The notes: generated by a model from the letters alone, not told the origin. 51,015 nucleotides of DNA from Oscillospiraceae bacterium (GCA_017469795.1 JAFUFT010000003.1:1-51015), one strand, 5' to 3'. Numbered from the stretch's first letter, positions 33,559-42,602 are shown. Program-made: numbers and translations.

Positions 33559-35316
33559 ATGAAAAAGACTCTTGCACTGATCCTCGCGCTGGCGATGGTC
33601 CTTGCTCTGGCCGCCTGCGGCAGCCAGGCTGCGTCCACCCCTGCCGAGGCTGGCAGCTCCGCTGCCGAGAGCACCGCAGAGGCTGCCGCCGCCGGCGATG
33701 CCGCGTCCTATCTCAGCGATGCGTTCATCGATCCCGTGGGCGACTGGGCCAAGTATGACGAGATGGTCTCCCAGATCAAGTCCGAGACCGACTATGCCAA
33801 GCGGACCGAGCTCATGCACCAGACTGAGGACGTCCTCATGTCCAACGGCTGCGTGATCCCGATCTACTACTACAACGACATCTATCTGCAGAAGGACTAT
33901 GTCTCCGGCATCTATTCCAACCCCTTTGCCACCAAGTTCTTCATGTACACCAAGCTTGACAACGGTTCTGACACCCTGCGTCTGAACCTTGCCTCTGAGC
34001 CGGACTTCCTGGATCCCGCTCTGAACAGCTCCGTGGACGGCGCCTGCCTGGCCGCCAACTCCTTCTCCGGCCTGTACACCTACAACGCTGACGGCGTCTG
34101 CACGCCCGCCTGCGCCGAGGGCTATGAGGTTTCCGAGGACGGCCTGACCTACACCGTGACCCTGAAGAAGGATCTGAAGTGGTCCGACGGCAGCGACCTG
34201 ACCGCCGCTGACTTCGAGTATTCCTGGAAGCGTGCCGCTTCCGAGGGCACCGCTGCTGACTACAGCTACATGTTCTCCGGCTTCGATGGCTATCCCAACG
34301 AGCTGAACGTCACTGCCAAGGACGACACCACGCTGGAGTTCGTTCTGACCGCTCCCTGTGCCTATATGGAAGACCTGATGGCGTTCCCCACCTTCTTCCC
34401 TGTGAAGCAGGAGGCTGTTGAGGCCGCCGAGGGCTGGGAGACCACGCCCGGCGCATGGTGCCAGGAGGCCGGCTTCGTGTCCAACGGCGCTTATGTCTGC
34501 ACCGGCTGGGACCACGACGTTTCCATGACCTATGAGAAGAACCCCTACTGGTATGACGCGGACAAGGTCACCGTGGAGAAGCTGGAGTACATGCTCTCTG
34601 CCGACGACACCGCCATCTATGCTGCTTACAATGCCGGCGACATCGACTTCGCCGACTCTGTTCCCACCGATGAAGTGGCCTCTCTGCTGGACAACCCCGA
34701 GTTCCACATCGTGGACGAGCTGGGCACCTACTATGTGGCCTTCAACGCCAAGAGCAAGATCTTTGAGGGCAAGACTCCTGAGCAGGCTGCCTGCATGCGT
34801 CTGGCCTTCTCCCTGCTGATCGACCGTGACTACATCTGCACCAACATCGGTCAGACCGGTCAGGTTGCCGCCAACTCCTTCATTCCTCTGGGCATGGCCG
34901 ACGGCAACGGCGGCGAGTTCAAGTCCGATGCCGCTACCGGCTATTTTGATGCCTATGCCATCAACAACGATCCCGAGGGCACCACTGCTCTGGCTCGCGA
35001 GATGCTGGAGGCTGCCGGTTATCAGTTCGGCGATGACGGCAAGCTGTCCCCCGAGACTCCCATCCAGCTGGAGTACCTGACCAACGAGACCTCCGGTCAC
35101 GTGGCCATCGCCGAGTCCATCCAGCAGGATCTGGCCGCTGTGGGCATCGAGCTGAGCATCCAGGTTCAGGACTGGAACGTCTTCCTGGAGGAGCGCAAGG
35201 CTGGTAACTTCGACTTCGCCCGTGAGGGCTGGATTGCCGACTTCAACGATCCCATCAACATGCTTGAGATGTGGATCACCGATTCCGGCAACAATGACTG
35301 CCAGTTCGGCCGCTGA
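33559..35316 (+). CDS. oppA: Oligopeptide-binding lipoprotein OppA, circularly permuted
   Basis: A 585-residue lipoprotein of the SBP_bac_5 family. The leader ends LALAAC with the lipid Cys at residue 20, then an Ala/Ser/Glu linker to about 50. Residues about 55-133 (GDWAKYDEMVSQIKSETDYAKR, then CVIPIYYYNDIYL...SGIYSNPFATKFFMYTKL) match what is normally the C-terminal end of OppA (compare E. coli IVPVYYYVNARL). From about residue 137 the usual N-terminus begins (LRLNLASEPDFLDPALNSS). The protein then runs in normal order through EGWIADFNDPINMLEMW and stops eight residues beyond SGNND, where the missing tail would follow. The segment is moved, not duplicated. GGAGG precedes the ATG, and a strong terminator follows the stop, so this is not a frameshift. 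It delivers peptides to OppBCDF. Confidence 0.9.
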   Translation: MKKTLALILALAMVLALAACGSQAASTPAEAGSSAAESTAEAAAAGDAASYLSDAFIDPVGDWAKYDEMVSQIKSETDYAKRTELMHQTEDVLMSNGCVIPIYYYNDIYLQKDYVSGIYSNPFATKFFMYTKLDNGSDTLRLNLASEPDFLDPALNSSVDGACLAANSFSGLYTYNADGVCTPACAEGYEVSEDGLTYTVTLKKDLKWSDGSDLTAADFEYSWKRAASEGTAADYSYMFSGFDGYPNELNVTAKDDTTLEFVLTAPCAYMEDLMAFPTFFPVKQEAVEAAEGWETTPGAWCQEAGFVSNGAYVCTGWDHDVSMTYEKNPYWYDADKVTVEKLEYMLSADDTAIYAAYNAGDIDFADSVPTDEVASLLDNPEFHIVDELGTYYVAFNAKSKIFEGKTPEQAACMRLAFSLLIDRDYICTNIGQTGQVAANSFIPLGMADGNGGEFKSDAATGYFDAYAINNDPEGTTALAREMLEAAGYQFGDDGKLSPETPIQLEYLTNETSGHVAIAESIQQDLAAVGIELSIQVQDWNVFLEERKAGNFDFAREGWIADFNDPINMLEMWITDSGNNDCQFGR

Positions 35317-35324
35317 TTTCTGAC

Positions 35325-35358
35325 AAAAAGCGCGGAGATGTTTGTCTCCGCGCTTTTT
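35325..35358 (+). terminator. Terminator of the opp operon
   Basis: A 14-bp perfect stem (35325-35338 with 35345-35358) ending in a T run, right after the oppA stop. Confidence 0.93.
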
Positions 35359-35370
35359 CTGTTTCTGTGG

Positions 35371-35399
35371 TTGCAAAAAAACACGGCCTTGGCTATAAT
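35371..35399 (+). promoter_or_regulatory. Promoter of the zinc-ribbon/ABC operon
   Basis: TTGCAA, a 17-nt spacer and TATAAT, 50 bp upstream of the first gene. Confidence 0.8.
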
Positions 35400-35448
35400 G
35401 AAAGCATGGAAAGCAATCCGAACTCCCGGAAAGAAAGGTGAGGAAAGA

Positions 35449-37221
35449 ATGTATTGTGGTAATTGCGGCGCACAGCTGCCGGAAGGCGCGCGGTTCTGCG
35501 GATCCTGCGGTCAGCCGTTGGTGGACCCGTCAAAGGTTGACGTGGGCTCCGATCAGCAGCCGGAAGTCCAAAAGTTTTTCACGCAGCAGGAAGCCGCCCA
35601 GGAGTCCTTCGTCCGCGGGCAGAGCAACGGGTATCCGGATCCCTACGACAGCGGATTCACGCCGGTGCCAGAACCCCGGAAGCCGAAAAAGATCGGCTGG
35701 ATCATCGGCGCAGCGGCCGCACTGGTGGTAATCGTTGCCGCGGTTCTGGTGGCACTGAACTTCAAGGTGGTCTCCAATGCGTGGATGCGGACCTTCTCCT
35801 CACCGGAGAGCTACTACCGGCACGTGGAAAAGCAGGCCATGGCGGATGTGATCGACACCGGGGTGGACGTCTATGAGAGGACCCCTGCGGAGCATGACTC
35901 CTACACCTCGGAGGTCACCACAAATATCGTGGTGGGCGAACCGGTGCGGGAACTGGTGGAGTCCCTGGTGGGACTGGATATGGACTGGCTTGAGAGCGCT
36001 GGCCTGTGGGAGAAGGTCATAATGCGCGACGGGAAAATGGGACTTCAGCTGGACGTGAGCCTCAACGAAAACTCCATCGCCACGGCGGATATGGTCACGG
36101 ACGGGGAGGATATCTACTTCCGGGTGCCGGACCTCCGGGACGACTATGCCCGGATCGACCAGAGGGATCTGATGGGCGGCGGTGCCGTTTCGATCCAGTC
36201 CACCCGGGTTGCCCTGCTGGAATTGGTGCAGAACCTTCCGGAGATCATGCCGGACAGCGACCGCATGGAGAAAATGCTCAACCGGTATGTGGAAGTCATT
36301 GTGGACAACATCGATGACGTGGACAAAACCACCCAGACGCTTCAGGCGGACACTGTCTCCCAGAAGTGCACCGCGCTGACGGTCCATTTGGATGAGGACA
36401 GCCTGGCCCGGATCATTGAGGCCCTCTGCGACACGGCCCTGGAGGACGAGGACCTGCAGCAGATCCTCATGGATCTTGTGGAACAGGTCGGTCAGGACCC
36501 GGATGAGGTCTGGGATGAGCTCGCTGAAGAGCTGGAGAACGTGCGGGACAGAGCAGATCGAATCGCCGAACAGGTGGAGATCGAGATGACCGTCTATGTG
36601 GACGGCAAGGGTGAGATCCGGGGACGGACCATCGTGATTAACGACTATGAGACGCTGGAGTACGCCGCCCCAGAGCAGGGCAGCAATTACGGCCTGCGCC
36701 TTGCGCTGACCCGGGACGACTTCGAGCAGTTTGTACTGGAGGGCAGCGGAAAGAACAACTCCGGCAGCTTTGAACTGCTGGTGGAGGAGATGCATATTCT
36801 CGATATCACTGCCGTCGACTTCGACCGGGACGCGCTGGAGGACGGATACCTCAACGGAACCTTTGACATTGCCCCTTCGCCCTTTGTGGTCAACCAGCTT
36901 GGAAATGAAGTGGGCCGGGAGCTCAGGGGCCTCAATCTGGATCTGGATGACGTTCATCTGGTGGTGGAATCCAAGTCAAAAAAGGACAGCGGCAGCATGG
37001 TGCTCCGGGTCATGATGGGTGAGGAAGAATACCTGAGTGTGAATATGGAGTCTGCAATATCCTACACGGGAGGCGAAGTGAATATCCCGGAGGATTCCAT
37101 CTCCCTGGAGAACTGGACCAGAAACATCAATATCAGCAGTCTGGACGTGTATCTGGACCGGCTGGAGGACGCCGGATTCCCCAGCAGTCTGATCCGGCGG
37201 TTGGTCTATGGAATCTATTGA
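35449..37221 (+). CDS. Zinc-ribbon membrane protein with large outside domain
   Basis: A 590-residue protein. The N-terminus is a four-cysteine zinc ribbon (MYCGNCGAQLPEGARFCGSCGQPL). A short polar linker with Pro-Tyr-Asp follows, then one membrane helix (about 82-105, IGWIIGAAAALVVIVAAVLVAL), then a long acidic domain of about 480 residues predicted to lie outside the membrane. That domain alternates beta strands and Asp/Glu-rich helices (for example IMPDSDRMEKMLNRYVEVI) and has no motif I recognise. The layout resembles the lectin protein at the start of the window, with the same anchor and a different outside part. Its last 14 bases overlap an ABC ATPase gene, so it may be a partner of that transporter. 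The ATG has AGGTGAGG upstream. Confidence 0.75.
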   Translation: MYCGNCGAQLPEGARFCGSCGQPLVDPSKVDVGSDQQPEVQKFFTQQEAAQESFVRGQSNGYPDPYDSGFTPVPEPRKPKKIGWIIGAAAALVVIVAAVLVALNFKVVSNAWMRTFSSPESYYRHVEKQAMADVIDTGVDVYERTPAEHDSYTSEVTTNIVVGEPVRELVESLVGLDMDWLESAGLWEKVIMRDGKMGLQLDVSLNENSIATADMVTDGEDIYFRVPDLRDDYARIDQRDLMGGGAVSIQSTRVALLELVQNLPEIMPDSDRMEKMLNRYVEVIVDNIDDVDKTTQTLQADTVSQKCTALTVHLDEDSLARIIEALCDTALEDEDLQQILMDLVEQVGQDPDEVWDELAEELENVRDRADRIAEQVEIEMTVYVDGKGEIRGRTIVINDYETLEYAAPEQGSNYGLRLALTRDDFEQFVLEGSGKNNSGSFELLVEEMHILDITAVDFDRDALEDGYLNGTFDIAPSPFVVNQLGNEVGRELRGLNLDLDDVHLVVESKSKKDSGSMVLRVMMGEEEYLSVNMESAISYTGGEVNIPEDSISLENWTRNINISSLDVYLDRLEDAGFPSSLIRRLVYGIY

Positions 37222-37885
37222 AGTCCGTAATGTTCAGAAAAAATACCGGCGGAAAACGGTCCTGCGCGATGTGACCTTTTCCGCCGGTCCCGGGGAATGT
37301 ATCGGTATCCTGGGCGGCAACGGCAGCGGGAAATCCACGCTTCTGAAAACGTTGGCCGGGGTGCTGCGGCCTGACGGCGGCTCCTTTACGCTGGGCGGCG
37401 CCGATCTGTTCCGGGACGATAAGCGCCGTGCGGCGGCAGTGGGATACGTGCCGCAGGGAACGCCGCTGCTCCGGGAGCTGACGGCGATGGATCATCTGCG
37501 CCTCTGGTATCGTCCGGAGGCGCTTCGCCGTGGCCTGAACGGCGGCGTGCTGGAGATGCTCGGTGTGACCGGCTTCCTCAAAACGCCGGTGGGGAAAATG
37601 TCGGAGGGCATGAAGAAGCGGCTCTCCATCGGCTGCGCCCTGGCCAGCAATCCCCGGGTCCTGCTGCTGGACGAGCCAAGCGCGGCGCTGGATCTGGTCT
37701 GCAAGGCAAACATTCTGGACTATTTCTGTATGTACCGGAACCGGGGCGGGATCCTTCTGATCGCCACCCATGATCCCCAGGAGCTGGAGCTGTGCACCGG
37801 TTACCGGCTGCTGCGGGACGGCGTCACGGAGCCCTACGAGTATCGAGGGGATCTCCGCAGACTGTCGGAGGACATGAAGTCATGA
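37208..37885 (+). CDS. ABC transporter ATP-binding protein
   Basis: A 225-residue ABC ATPase: Walker A GGNGSGKSTLLKTLAGV, a Q-loop near YVPQGTPLLRELTAMDHL, signature MSEGMKKRLSIGCAL (SEGM in place of SGGQ), Walker B VLLLDEPSAALDL, and the switch His of THDPQELELC. It is of the ABC-2/exporter type (CcmA/NatA-like). Coupled at both ends, overlapping the zinc-ribbon gene by 14 bp and the first permease by 4 bp. The substrate is unknown. Confidence 0.9.
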   Translation: MESIEVRNVQKKYRRKTVLRDVTFSAGPGECIGILGGNGSGKSTLLKTLAGVLRPDGGSFTLGGADLFRDDKRRAAAVGYVPQGTPLLRELTAMDHLRLWYRPEALRRGLNGGVLEMLGVTGFLKTPVGKMSEGMKKRLSIGCALASNPRVLLLDEPSAALDLVCKANILDYFCMYRNRGGILLIATHDPQELELCTGYRLLRDGVTEPYEYRGDLRRLSEDMKS

Positions 37886-39108
37886 GGCCGGGCTTTTGGC
37901 CATACCTGATCCTGCGGCTGCAGCGGGTGGGAAAGCTGTTCCTGCCGTTGCTGCTGGTGGCGGCGCTGCTGATGACGGGGATCGGATGGTTCGGCGTGTC
38001 CCTGGTCCGCCAGGACGAGGCGGGAGCTCAGCGGGTTGAGATCGGCGTCGTGGGAGACTTTGAGGACAGTATTCTGCGGATGGGAATGTTCGCCCTTCGG
38101 AATCTGGATTCCAGCCGCTTCTCCATTGAGTTTGTCCAGTTCTCAGAGGAATCAGAGGCAAAAAGCCAGCTTCGGGCAGGGAAACTCAACGGATACGTGA
38201 AGATCCCGGAGCATTTTGTGGAGGATGTTTACCGGGGATCCTTTCAGCCGCTGACCTATGTGACTGCGCCGGGCGCTCAGGGCGTGGGAACGGCGCTGAC
38301 CGACGAAGTGATTGCCTCCGTCTCGGAGCTGCTGTCCGTGTCGGAGGATGCAGTCTACGGCGCGGAGCAGTATGCCCGGGATCACGGCGTCATGCTGGAG
38401 GAGGGCAGCGCAGGCGACGTGTTGGCCATGCGGTTCCTGGAGCAGATCCTCCGGCGGGACGAGCTGCTGCAGGTGGAGATCCTCGGGATCGGCGACGGCC
38501 TGAGCCTTTCGGAGTATTTCCTGTGCAGCTTCTTTGTGATGTTCCTCCTTCTGTGGGGCGTTTCGGCCAGTCCGGTCTTCGCGGGGCAGGACATGGAGCT
38601 GGGACGCCTGCTGAAATGCCGGGGCCTGGGTTCCCTGCGCCAGATCCTGGCAGAGTATCTGTCCTATCTGTGCCTGATGCTGTCCACGGTGCTGTGCTTG
38701 TGTTTGATTCTGCTGCTGATTCTCCGGGGACTGGATCTGGGCGGAGATATTCCGGCAAGACTGCTGGAAAGCGGATTTCTGCTTCGGGCAGTTCCCGTGG
38801 GGATGGCCCTTGGCGCACTGCAAATCCTGCTCTACGAATGCGCCAACGGGATGCTGCAGGGAGTGCTGCTGCAATTCCTTGCCGCGGTGTCCCTGGGATA
38901 TGTGTGCGGATGCCTGTATCCAGTGGGTTTTTTCCCGGAGCTGCTCCAGCAGATCGGAAACATCCTGCCGGCGGGACTTGCGAGGCAGTACCTCAGTGCG
39001 GCGCTGAGCGGACAGTCCGGCGGATGGCTGCTTTTGGGCCTGGCAGGATATGGTCTGGTGTTCCTGGCACTTTCCGCCGGGATCCGGAAACACCGTCTGG
39101 CGGAATAG
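37882..39108 (+). CDS. ABC-2-type permease, first subunit
   Basis: A 408-residue membrane protein. One helix lies near the N-terminus (about 14-38), followed by a soluble region of about 150 residues predicted to be outside (VEIGVVGDFEDSILRMGMF...). Five or more helices come after residue 205 (YFLCSFFVMFLLLWGVSASPVFAG, LSYLCLMLSTVLCLCLILLLIL). This is the ABC-2/YhgE-like layout. Its start overlaps the ATPase stop. It pairs with the next gene to form the membrane part of an exporter. No substrate motif is visible. Confidence 0.75.
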   Translation: MRPGFWPYLILRLQRVGKLFLPLLLVAALLMTGIGWFGVSLVRQDEAGAQRVEIGVVGDFEDSILRMGMFALRNLDSSRFSIEFVQFSEESEAKSQLRAGKLNGYVKIPEHFVEDVYRGSFQPLTYVTAPGAQGVGTALTDEVIASVSELLSVSEDAVYGAEQYARDHGVMLEEGSAGDVLAMRFLEQILRRDELLQVEILGIGDGLSLSEYFLCSFFVMFLLLWGVSASPVFAGQDMELGRLLKCRGLGSLRQILAEYLSYLCLMLSTVLCLCLILLLILRGLDLGGDIPARLLESGFLLRAVPVGMALGALQILLYECANGMLQGVLLQFLAAVSLGYVCGCLYPVGFFPELLQQIGNILPAGLARQYLSAALSGQSGGWLLLGLAGYGLVFLALSAGIRKHRLAE

Positions 39109-39118
39109 GAGGGAGACT

Positions 39119-40255
39119 GTGCTTCATTTCAGATCACTGCTGTGCTGGTGGGGACTGCTCAATAAGCGGCTGCTGAAACGGCCCGGTTTTTGGGCGGTCC
39201 TGCTGGCGGTGCCCGTTCTGGTGCTGGTGCTGACGCTGGCCGCCTCCCGAAATGGCGGCGTGGTTCGGATCGCGGTGGGACTGGAGGAACCTCAGAGTCC
39301 GGCGGCCCGGCAGGTTGCCCAGCGGCTGACGGAACGGGAAAGCGTGCTGGAGACGGTACTCTGTGAGAGCGCCGATGAGGCCAGGACATTGGTGGAAACC
39401 GGGCGGGCGGACGGCGCGTGGCTGCTGCCGGCGGATCTGGAGGAGCGGTTTGACCGTCTGTCCGCCGGAGAAGCGGTTCCTCTTGTGACCATGGTGGTTC
39501 AGGAGGACAACGTACTGCTGCAGCTGTCCCGGGAGAAGCTGTTCGCCGCCCTCTACCCGGATCTGAGCTATGCTCTGTTTGCGGGGTTCGCAGAGTCCGA
39601 ACTGCAGGAGCGTTCCGAGGAGGAGATCCGGAAATACTACGGGATCATTCAGCGGAACAGCCGGTTCATTGAATTCGCCTACAGCGACGGATCTCCGGTG
39701 GACCCCATGGAAAGCAGCTTTCTTGTGACGCCGGTCCGCGGGATCCTGGCTCTCCTGATTCTGGTGGGGGCGCTGGTGTCGGCCATGTATTTTGCTCAGG
39801 AGGCGGAGGCCTTCGTCTGGATGCGAAGGCGGAAACGGTTTTTGCTGCCGTTCCTCTGCCATCTGATCCTGACGCTGGATCTGGCGGTTGCGGTGCTGGC
39901 GGCGCTGGGACTGTCGGGGCTTGTGTCCTCATGGCCCCGGGAGCTGGGCTCCATGGCGCTCTACTGCACGGCCTGTGCCGGGTTCGCGGAGGTGCTGCGG
40001 AACATTCTTGGAAAGCCGCGGCGGCTCGGCGCAGCCCTGCCGCTGGTGCTGCTGGCGGGACTTGCCCTCTGCCCGATCTTTCTCAATGTCCGCCGCTTCC
40101 GGATGGTACAGGTCCTGCTGCCCACGTTCCTGTACCTGTACGGGATCCGCAGCGGCGAATTTATCCTGTATCTGGCAGGCTATACGGTGCTGAGCTGGGC
40201 CCTGGGTCTTATTCTTGCGCGGATCAGAGGCACGGAGGAGCCGGGCGAAGCATGA
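39119..40255 (+). CDS. ABC-2-type permease, second subunit
   Basis: A 378-residue membrane protein with the same plan as the previous gene: one N-terminal helix (WAVLLAVPVLVLVLTLAAS), an outside domain of about 165 residues (IAVGLEEPQSPAARQVAQRL...), then five or six helices. The two permeases are probably distant paralogues that form a heterodimer. The start is a GTG with AGGAGG nine bases before; the longer open frame lies inside the previous gene. The stop is 16 bp before the lyxose-isomerase-like gene. Confidence 0.75.
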   Translation: MLHFRSLLCWWGLLNKRLLKRPGFWAVLLAVPVLVLVLTLAASRNGGVVRIAVGLEEPQSPAARQVAQRLTERESVLETVLCESADEARTLVETGRADGAWLLPADLEERFDRLSAGEAVPLVTMVVQEDNVLLQLSREKLFAALYPDLSYALFAGFAESELQERSEEEIRKYYGIIQRNSRFIEFAYSDGSPVDPMESSFLVTPVRGILALLILVGALVSAMYFAQEAEAFVWMRRRKRFLLPFLCHLILTLDLAVAVLAALGLSGLVSSWPRELGSMALYCTACAGFAEVLRNILGKPRRLGAALPLVLLAGLALCPIFLNVRRFRMVQVLLPTFLYLYGIRSGEFILYLAGYTVLSWALGLILARIRGTEEPGEA

Positions 40256-40271
40256 GAGATCGGAGGTATCT

Positions 40272-40961
40272 ATGAAGCGAAGCAGGATCAATGCCGCACT
40301 GCGGGAGATGGAGCAGATGCTCCGGGAATACCGGATCTCCCTGCCGCCCTTCTGCAGCTTTACGCCGGAACAGTGGCAGACGCTGGGACACGAGTATGAC
40401 GAAATCCGGGAATGTATGCTTGGATGGGATATCACGGATTACGGACTGGGGGACTTCGATCGGATCGGATTCTCCCTGATCACCCTCCGGAACGGAAACC
40501 GGAGCATGCCGGACAAATACCCGAAGGTCTATGCGGAGAAGCTGCTCTACCTCCGGGAAGGGCAGTATGCACCGAACCACTTTCATTGGTTCAAGACGGA
40601 GGACATCATCAACCGGGGCGGCGGCAACGTCCTGATCCGGGTGTACAACGCGCGTCCGGATGAGGAGATAGACCTGAAAACACCGGTGACGGTCTATACG
40701 GACGGCAAACGATGGCAAGTGCCGGCGGGCACCCGGGTCCGTCTGACCCCAGGCGAAAGCATCCATATCCCGCAGCGACTCTACCACGATTTTACGGTGG
40801 AACCCGGGACTGGACCGGTGCTGTTGGGGGAAGTCAGCCAGTGTAATGACGACAACGCCGACAACCGCTTCAACCCGCCGGTGGGCCGGTTCCCGGAGAT
40901 CGAGGAGGACGAGCTGCCCTACCGGCTGCTCTGCGGAGAGTATCCGCCTGCAAAAGAATAA
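40272..40961 (+). CDS. D-lyxose isomerase-like cupin
   Basis: A 229-residue cupin sugar isomerase. KRSRINAALREMEQMLREY and FTPEQW...GHEYDEIRECMLGWDITDYGLGDF match the D-lyxose ketol-isomerase family. The metal site is built from NHFHWFKTEDIINRGGG (two His and Glu) and a later IHIPQRLYHDF (His). The family converts D-lyxose to D-xylulose or D-mannose to D-fructose. It is the last gene after the ABC exporter, only 16 bp away with CGGAGG before the ATG, so it is probably co-transcribed; why it is there is unclear. Confidence 0.88.
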   Translation: MKRSRINAALREMEQMLREYRISLPPFCSFTPEQWQTLGHEYDEIRECMLGWDITDYGLGDFDRIGFSLITLRNGNRSMPDKYPKVYAEKLLYLREGQYAPNHFHWFKTEDIINRGGGNVLIRVYNARPDEEIDLKTPVTVYTDGKRWQVPAGTRVRLTPGESIHIPQRLYHDFTVEPGTGPVLLGEVSQCNDDNADNRFNPPVGRFPEIEEDELPYRLLCGEYPPAKE

Positions 40962-40993
40962 AAAAAGACCGGTGCAGTTTCCTGCACCGGTCT
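40960..40993 (-). terminator. Terminator of the CoA-transferase operon
   Basis: A 12-bp perfect stem (40966-40977 with 40982-40993, loop TTTC) with at least six T on the minus strand. It also lies at the end of the plus-strand isomerase gene. Confidence 0.9.
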
Positions 40994-41007
40994 TCCGTGG
41001 TTTTGGA

Positions 41008-41694
41008 TCAATAGTCCTTGATCATGCTGCCCACATTCTCGGGAATGATGAGCTTGGCACCGGTCTTGGCCTGGACCTCTTCCGGGGTCACGCCGGGAGC
41101 GACCTCCCAGAGCTTGAGGCCCTCGGGAGTCACGGCGAAGCAGCCCATCTCGGTGACGATATAGTCGATGCAGTGATAGCCGGTCAGGGGCATCTCAGTC
41201 TTCTGCACGATCTTGGGGTTGCCAGCTTTGTCGGTCTGGGTGGTCATGACAACGGTGATCTTGGAGCCGGTCACCAGGTCCATGGCGCCGCCCATGCCCG
41301 CGGCAGTCTTGCCGGGAATCATCCAGTTGGCCAGGTTGCCCTCAGCGTCGACCTCGTAAGCGCCGAGCACGGTGCAGTCGATGTGGCCGCCGCGGATGAA
41401 GCCGAAGGAACGGAAGGAATCAAAGCAGGCGCCGCCCACGCGGAGCTTGCTGACCTTGCCGCCGGCGTCGACCACGTTGGGATCGGTCCACTCGCCCTCA
41501 GCGGGAGCACCGGTGAGGCCAACAACGCCGTTCTCGGAGTCAACCCAGACATCCACGCCGTCGGGCAGATAGTCCAGGCACTTGGTGGGCATGCCGATGC
41601 CCAGGTTTACAACGTCGCCGTCCTGGAACAGACGGGCGGTACGGTAAGCGATCAGGTCCTTACCCTTGAGCTGCATAGCTTCTTCTCTGGTCAT
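41008..41694 (-). CDS. Acetate/acetoacetate CoA-transferase, beta subunit (AtoA-like)
   Basis: A 228-residue 3-oxoacid CoA-transferase beta subunit. The catalytic Glu is in DSENGVVGL. NLGIGMPT near residue 30, the GGHIDCTVLGAYEVD block and GMGGAMDLV fit AtoA/CtfB. It works with the alpha subunit encoded just upstream to swap CoA between butyryl- or acetoacetyl-CoA and acetate. In gut Clostridia such pairs serve butyrate formation from amino acids such as lysine, or acetoacetate use. It starts 16 bp after the alpha subunit stop, with GGAGGTGCGC before the ATG. Exact acids are not readable from sequence. Confidence 0.92.
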   Translation of the reverse strand: MTREEAMQLKGKDLIAYRTARLFQDGDVVNLGIGMPTKCLDYLPDGVDVWVDSENGVVGLTGAPAEGEWTDPNVVDAGGKVSKLRVGGACFDSFRSFGFIRGGHIDCTVLGAYEVDAEGNLANWMIPGKTAAGMGGAMDLVTGSKITVVMTTQTDKAGNPKIVQKTEMPLTGYHCIDYIVTEMGCFAVTPEGLKLWEVAPGVTPEEVQAKTGAKLIIPENVGSMIKDY

Positions 41695-41710
41695 TTCAGC
41701 GCACCTCCTA

Positions 41711-42439
41711 TTAAGCCTCGGTCAGGGCGCGGCCCTGGACCACTGCGTCTACGACAAAGCCGGGAGTCATGATCTCATCCGGATCCAGCTCGCCGATCTC
41801 AACGATCTGCTCCGCCTCGACGATGACATGATCGCCTGCGGTGGCAAAAGCCTCGTTGAAGTTGCGGGAGGTACGGCGATAGACCACGTTGCCCATCTTG
41901 TCCGCCTTCCAGGCATGGACAAAGCACACGTCAGCATGCAGAGGCAGCTCCAGAATGAAGCGCTTCTTGCTGGCGTCGGGAACGATCTCGCCCTCGAGGA
42001 ACTTGAACTTGCCGGCCTCTTCGTCCCATTCCACGACCTGCTTGCCGTCCATCATGGGGGTGTACAGGCCGGTGGGGGTCAGAACGCCGCCGATGCCGGC
42101 GCCGCCGGCACGGACCTTCTCGCACAGGGAGCCCTGGGGTACGAAGGTCAGGTTGATCTCGCCGTCAACCACCTTCTGCACGGTCACGGCATTGTTGCCG
42201 ATATGGGAGCAGGTGATGGCCTTGATGACGCCCGCGTCAACCAGCTTGCCGATGCCGCGGTGGGGAACGGAGGTGTTGTTGGAGATGACGCTGATGTCCT
42301 TGATGCCGGCAGCGATCAGGCCTTCGATCAGGACTTCAGAGACGCCAACGTTGACGAAACCGGGAAGCAGGACGCTCATGCCGTCATGACAATACTTCGC
42401 AATGGCTTCTTCAACGGTGGTAACTTTTGACTTTGCCAA
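41711..42439 (-). CDS. Acetate/acetoacetate CoA-transferase, alpha subunit (AtoD-like)
   Basis: A 242-residue CoA-transferase alpha subunit. SVLLPGFVNVGVSEVLIEGL, NTSVPHRGIGKLVDAGVIK, GAGIGGVLTPTGLYTPM and FVHAWKADKMGNVVYRRTSRNFN match the AtoD/CtfA family. The most likely start is a TTG at 42439, nine bases after AAAGGA; the in-frame ATG at 42448 directly abuts that ribosome site and is less likely. First gene of the two-gene operon with the beta subunit, with its own strong promoter. Confidence 0.9.
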   Translation of the reverse strand: MAKSKVTTVEEAIAKYCHDGMSVLLPGFVNVGVSEVLIEGLIAAGIKDISVISNNTSVPHRGIGKLVDAGVIKAITCSHIGNNAVTVQKVVDGEINLTFVPQGSLCEKVRAGGAGIGGVLTPTGLYTPMMDGKQVVEWDEEAGKFKFLEGEIVPDASKKRFILELPLHADVCFVHAWKADKMGNVVYRRTSRNFNEAFATAGDHVIVEAEQIVEIGELDPDEIMTPGFVVDAVVQGRALTEA

Positions 42440-42499
42440 TGGTATCATTCCTTTCCGTATATTCGTGGGCACACAGTGACCACATTATTTCACCTTATT

Positions 42500-42528
42500 A
42501 TGATACTTGGATTTCAGGAGAATGTCAA
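42500..42528 (-). promoter_or_regulatory. Promoter of the CoA-transferase operon
   Basis: On the minus strand a perfect TTGACA, a 17-nt spacer and TATCAT, about 60 bp upstream of the alpha subunit start. Confidence 0.78.
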
Positions 42529-42602
42529 GAAGTTCTGCCGGGATGGGGGATACTTTTCGTTTACAATCCGGGGAACGTCGGGGAGCGGGCCGGATGGAAA
42601 AG

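Noticed and set aside
35281..35324. Premature stop in oppA from a sequencing error
   Set aside because: Only a few bases separate the stop from a strong terminator, leaving no room for the missing tail in any frame, and that tail is found at the N-terminus instead.
33466..35376. A 636-codon open frame antisense to oppA
   Set aside because: It is rich in Gly/Val/His in the pattern of a codon-bias shadow, and oppA has a clear signal peptide, ribosome site and terminator.
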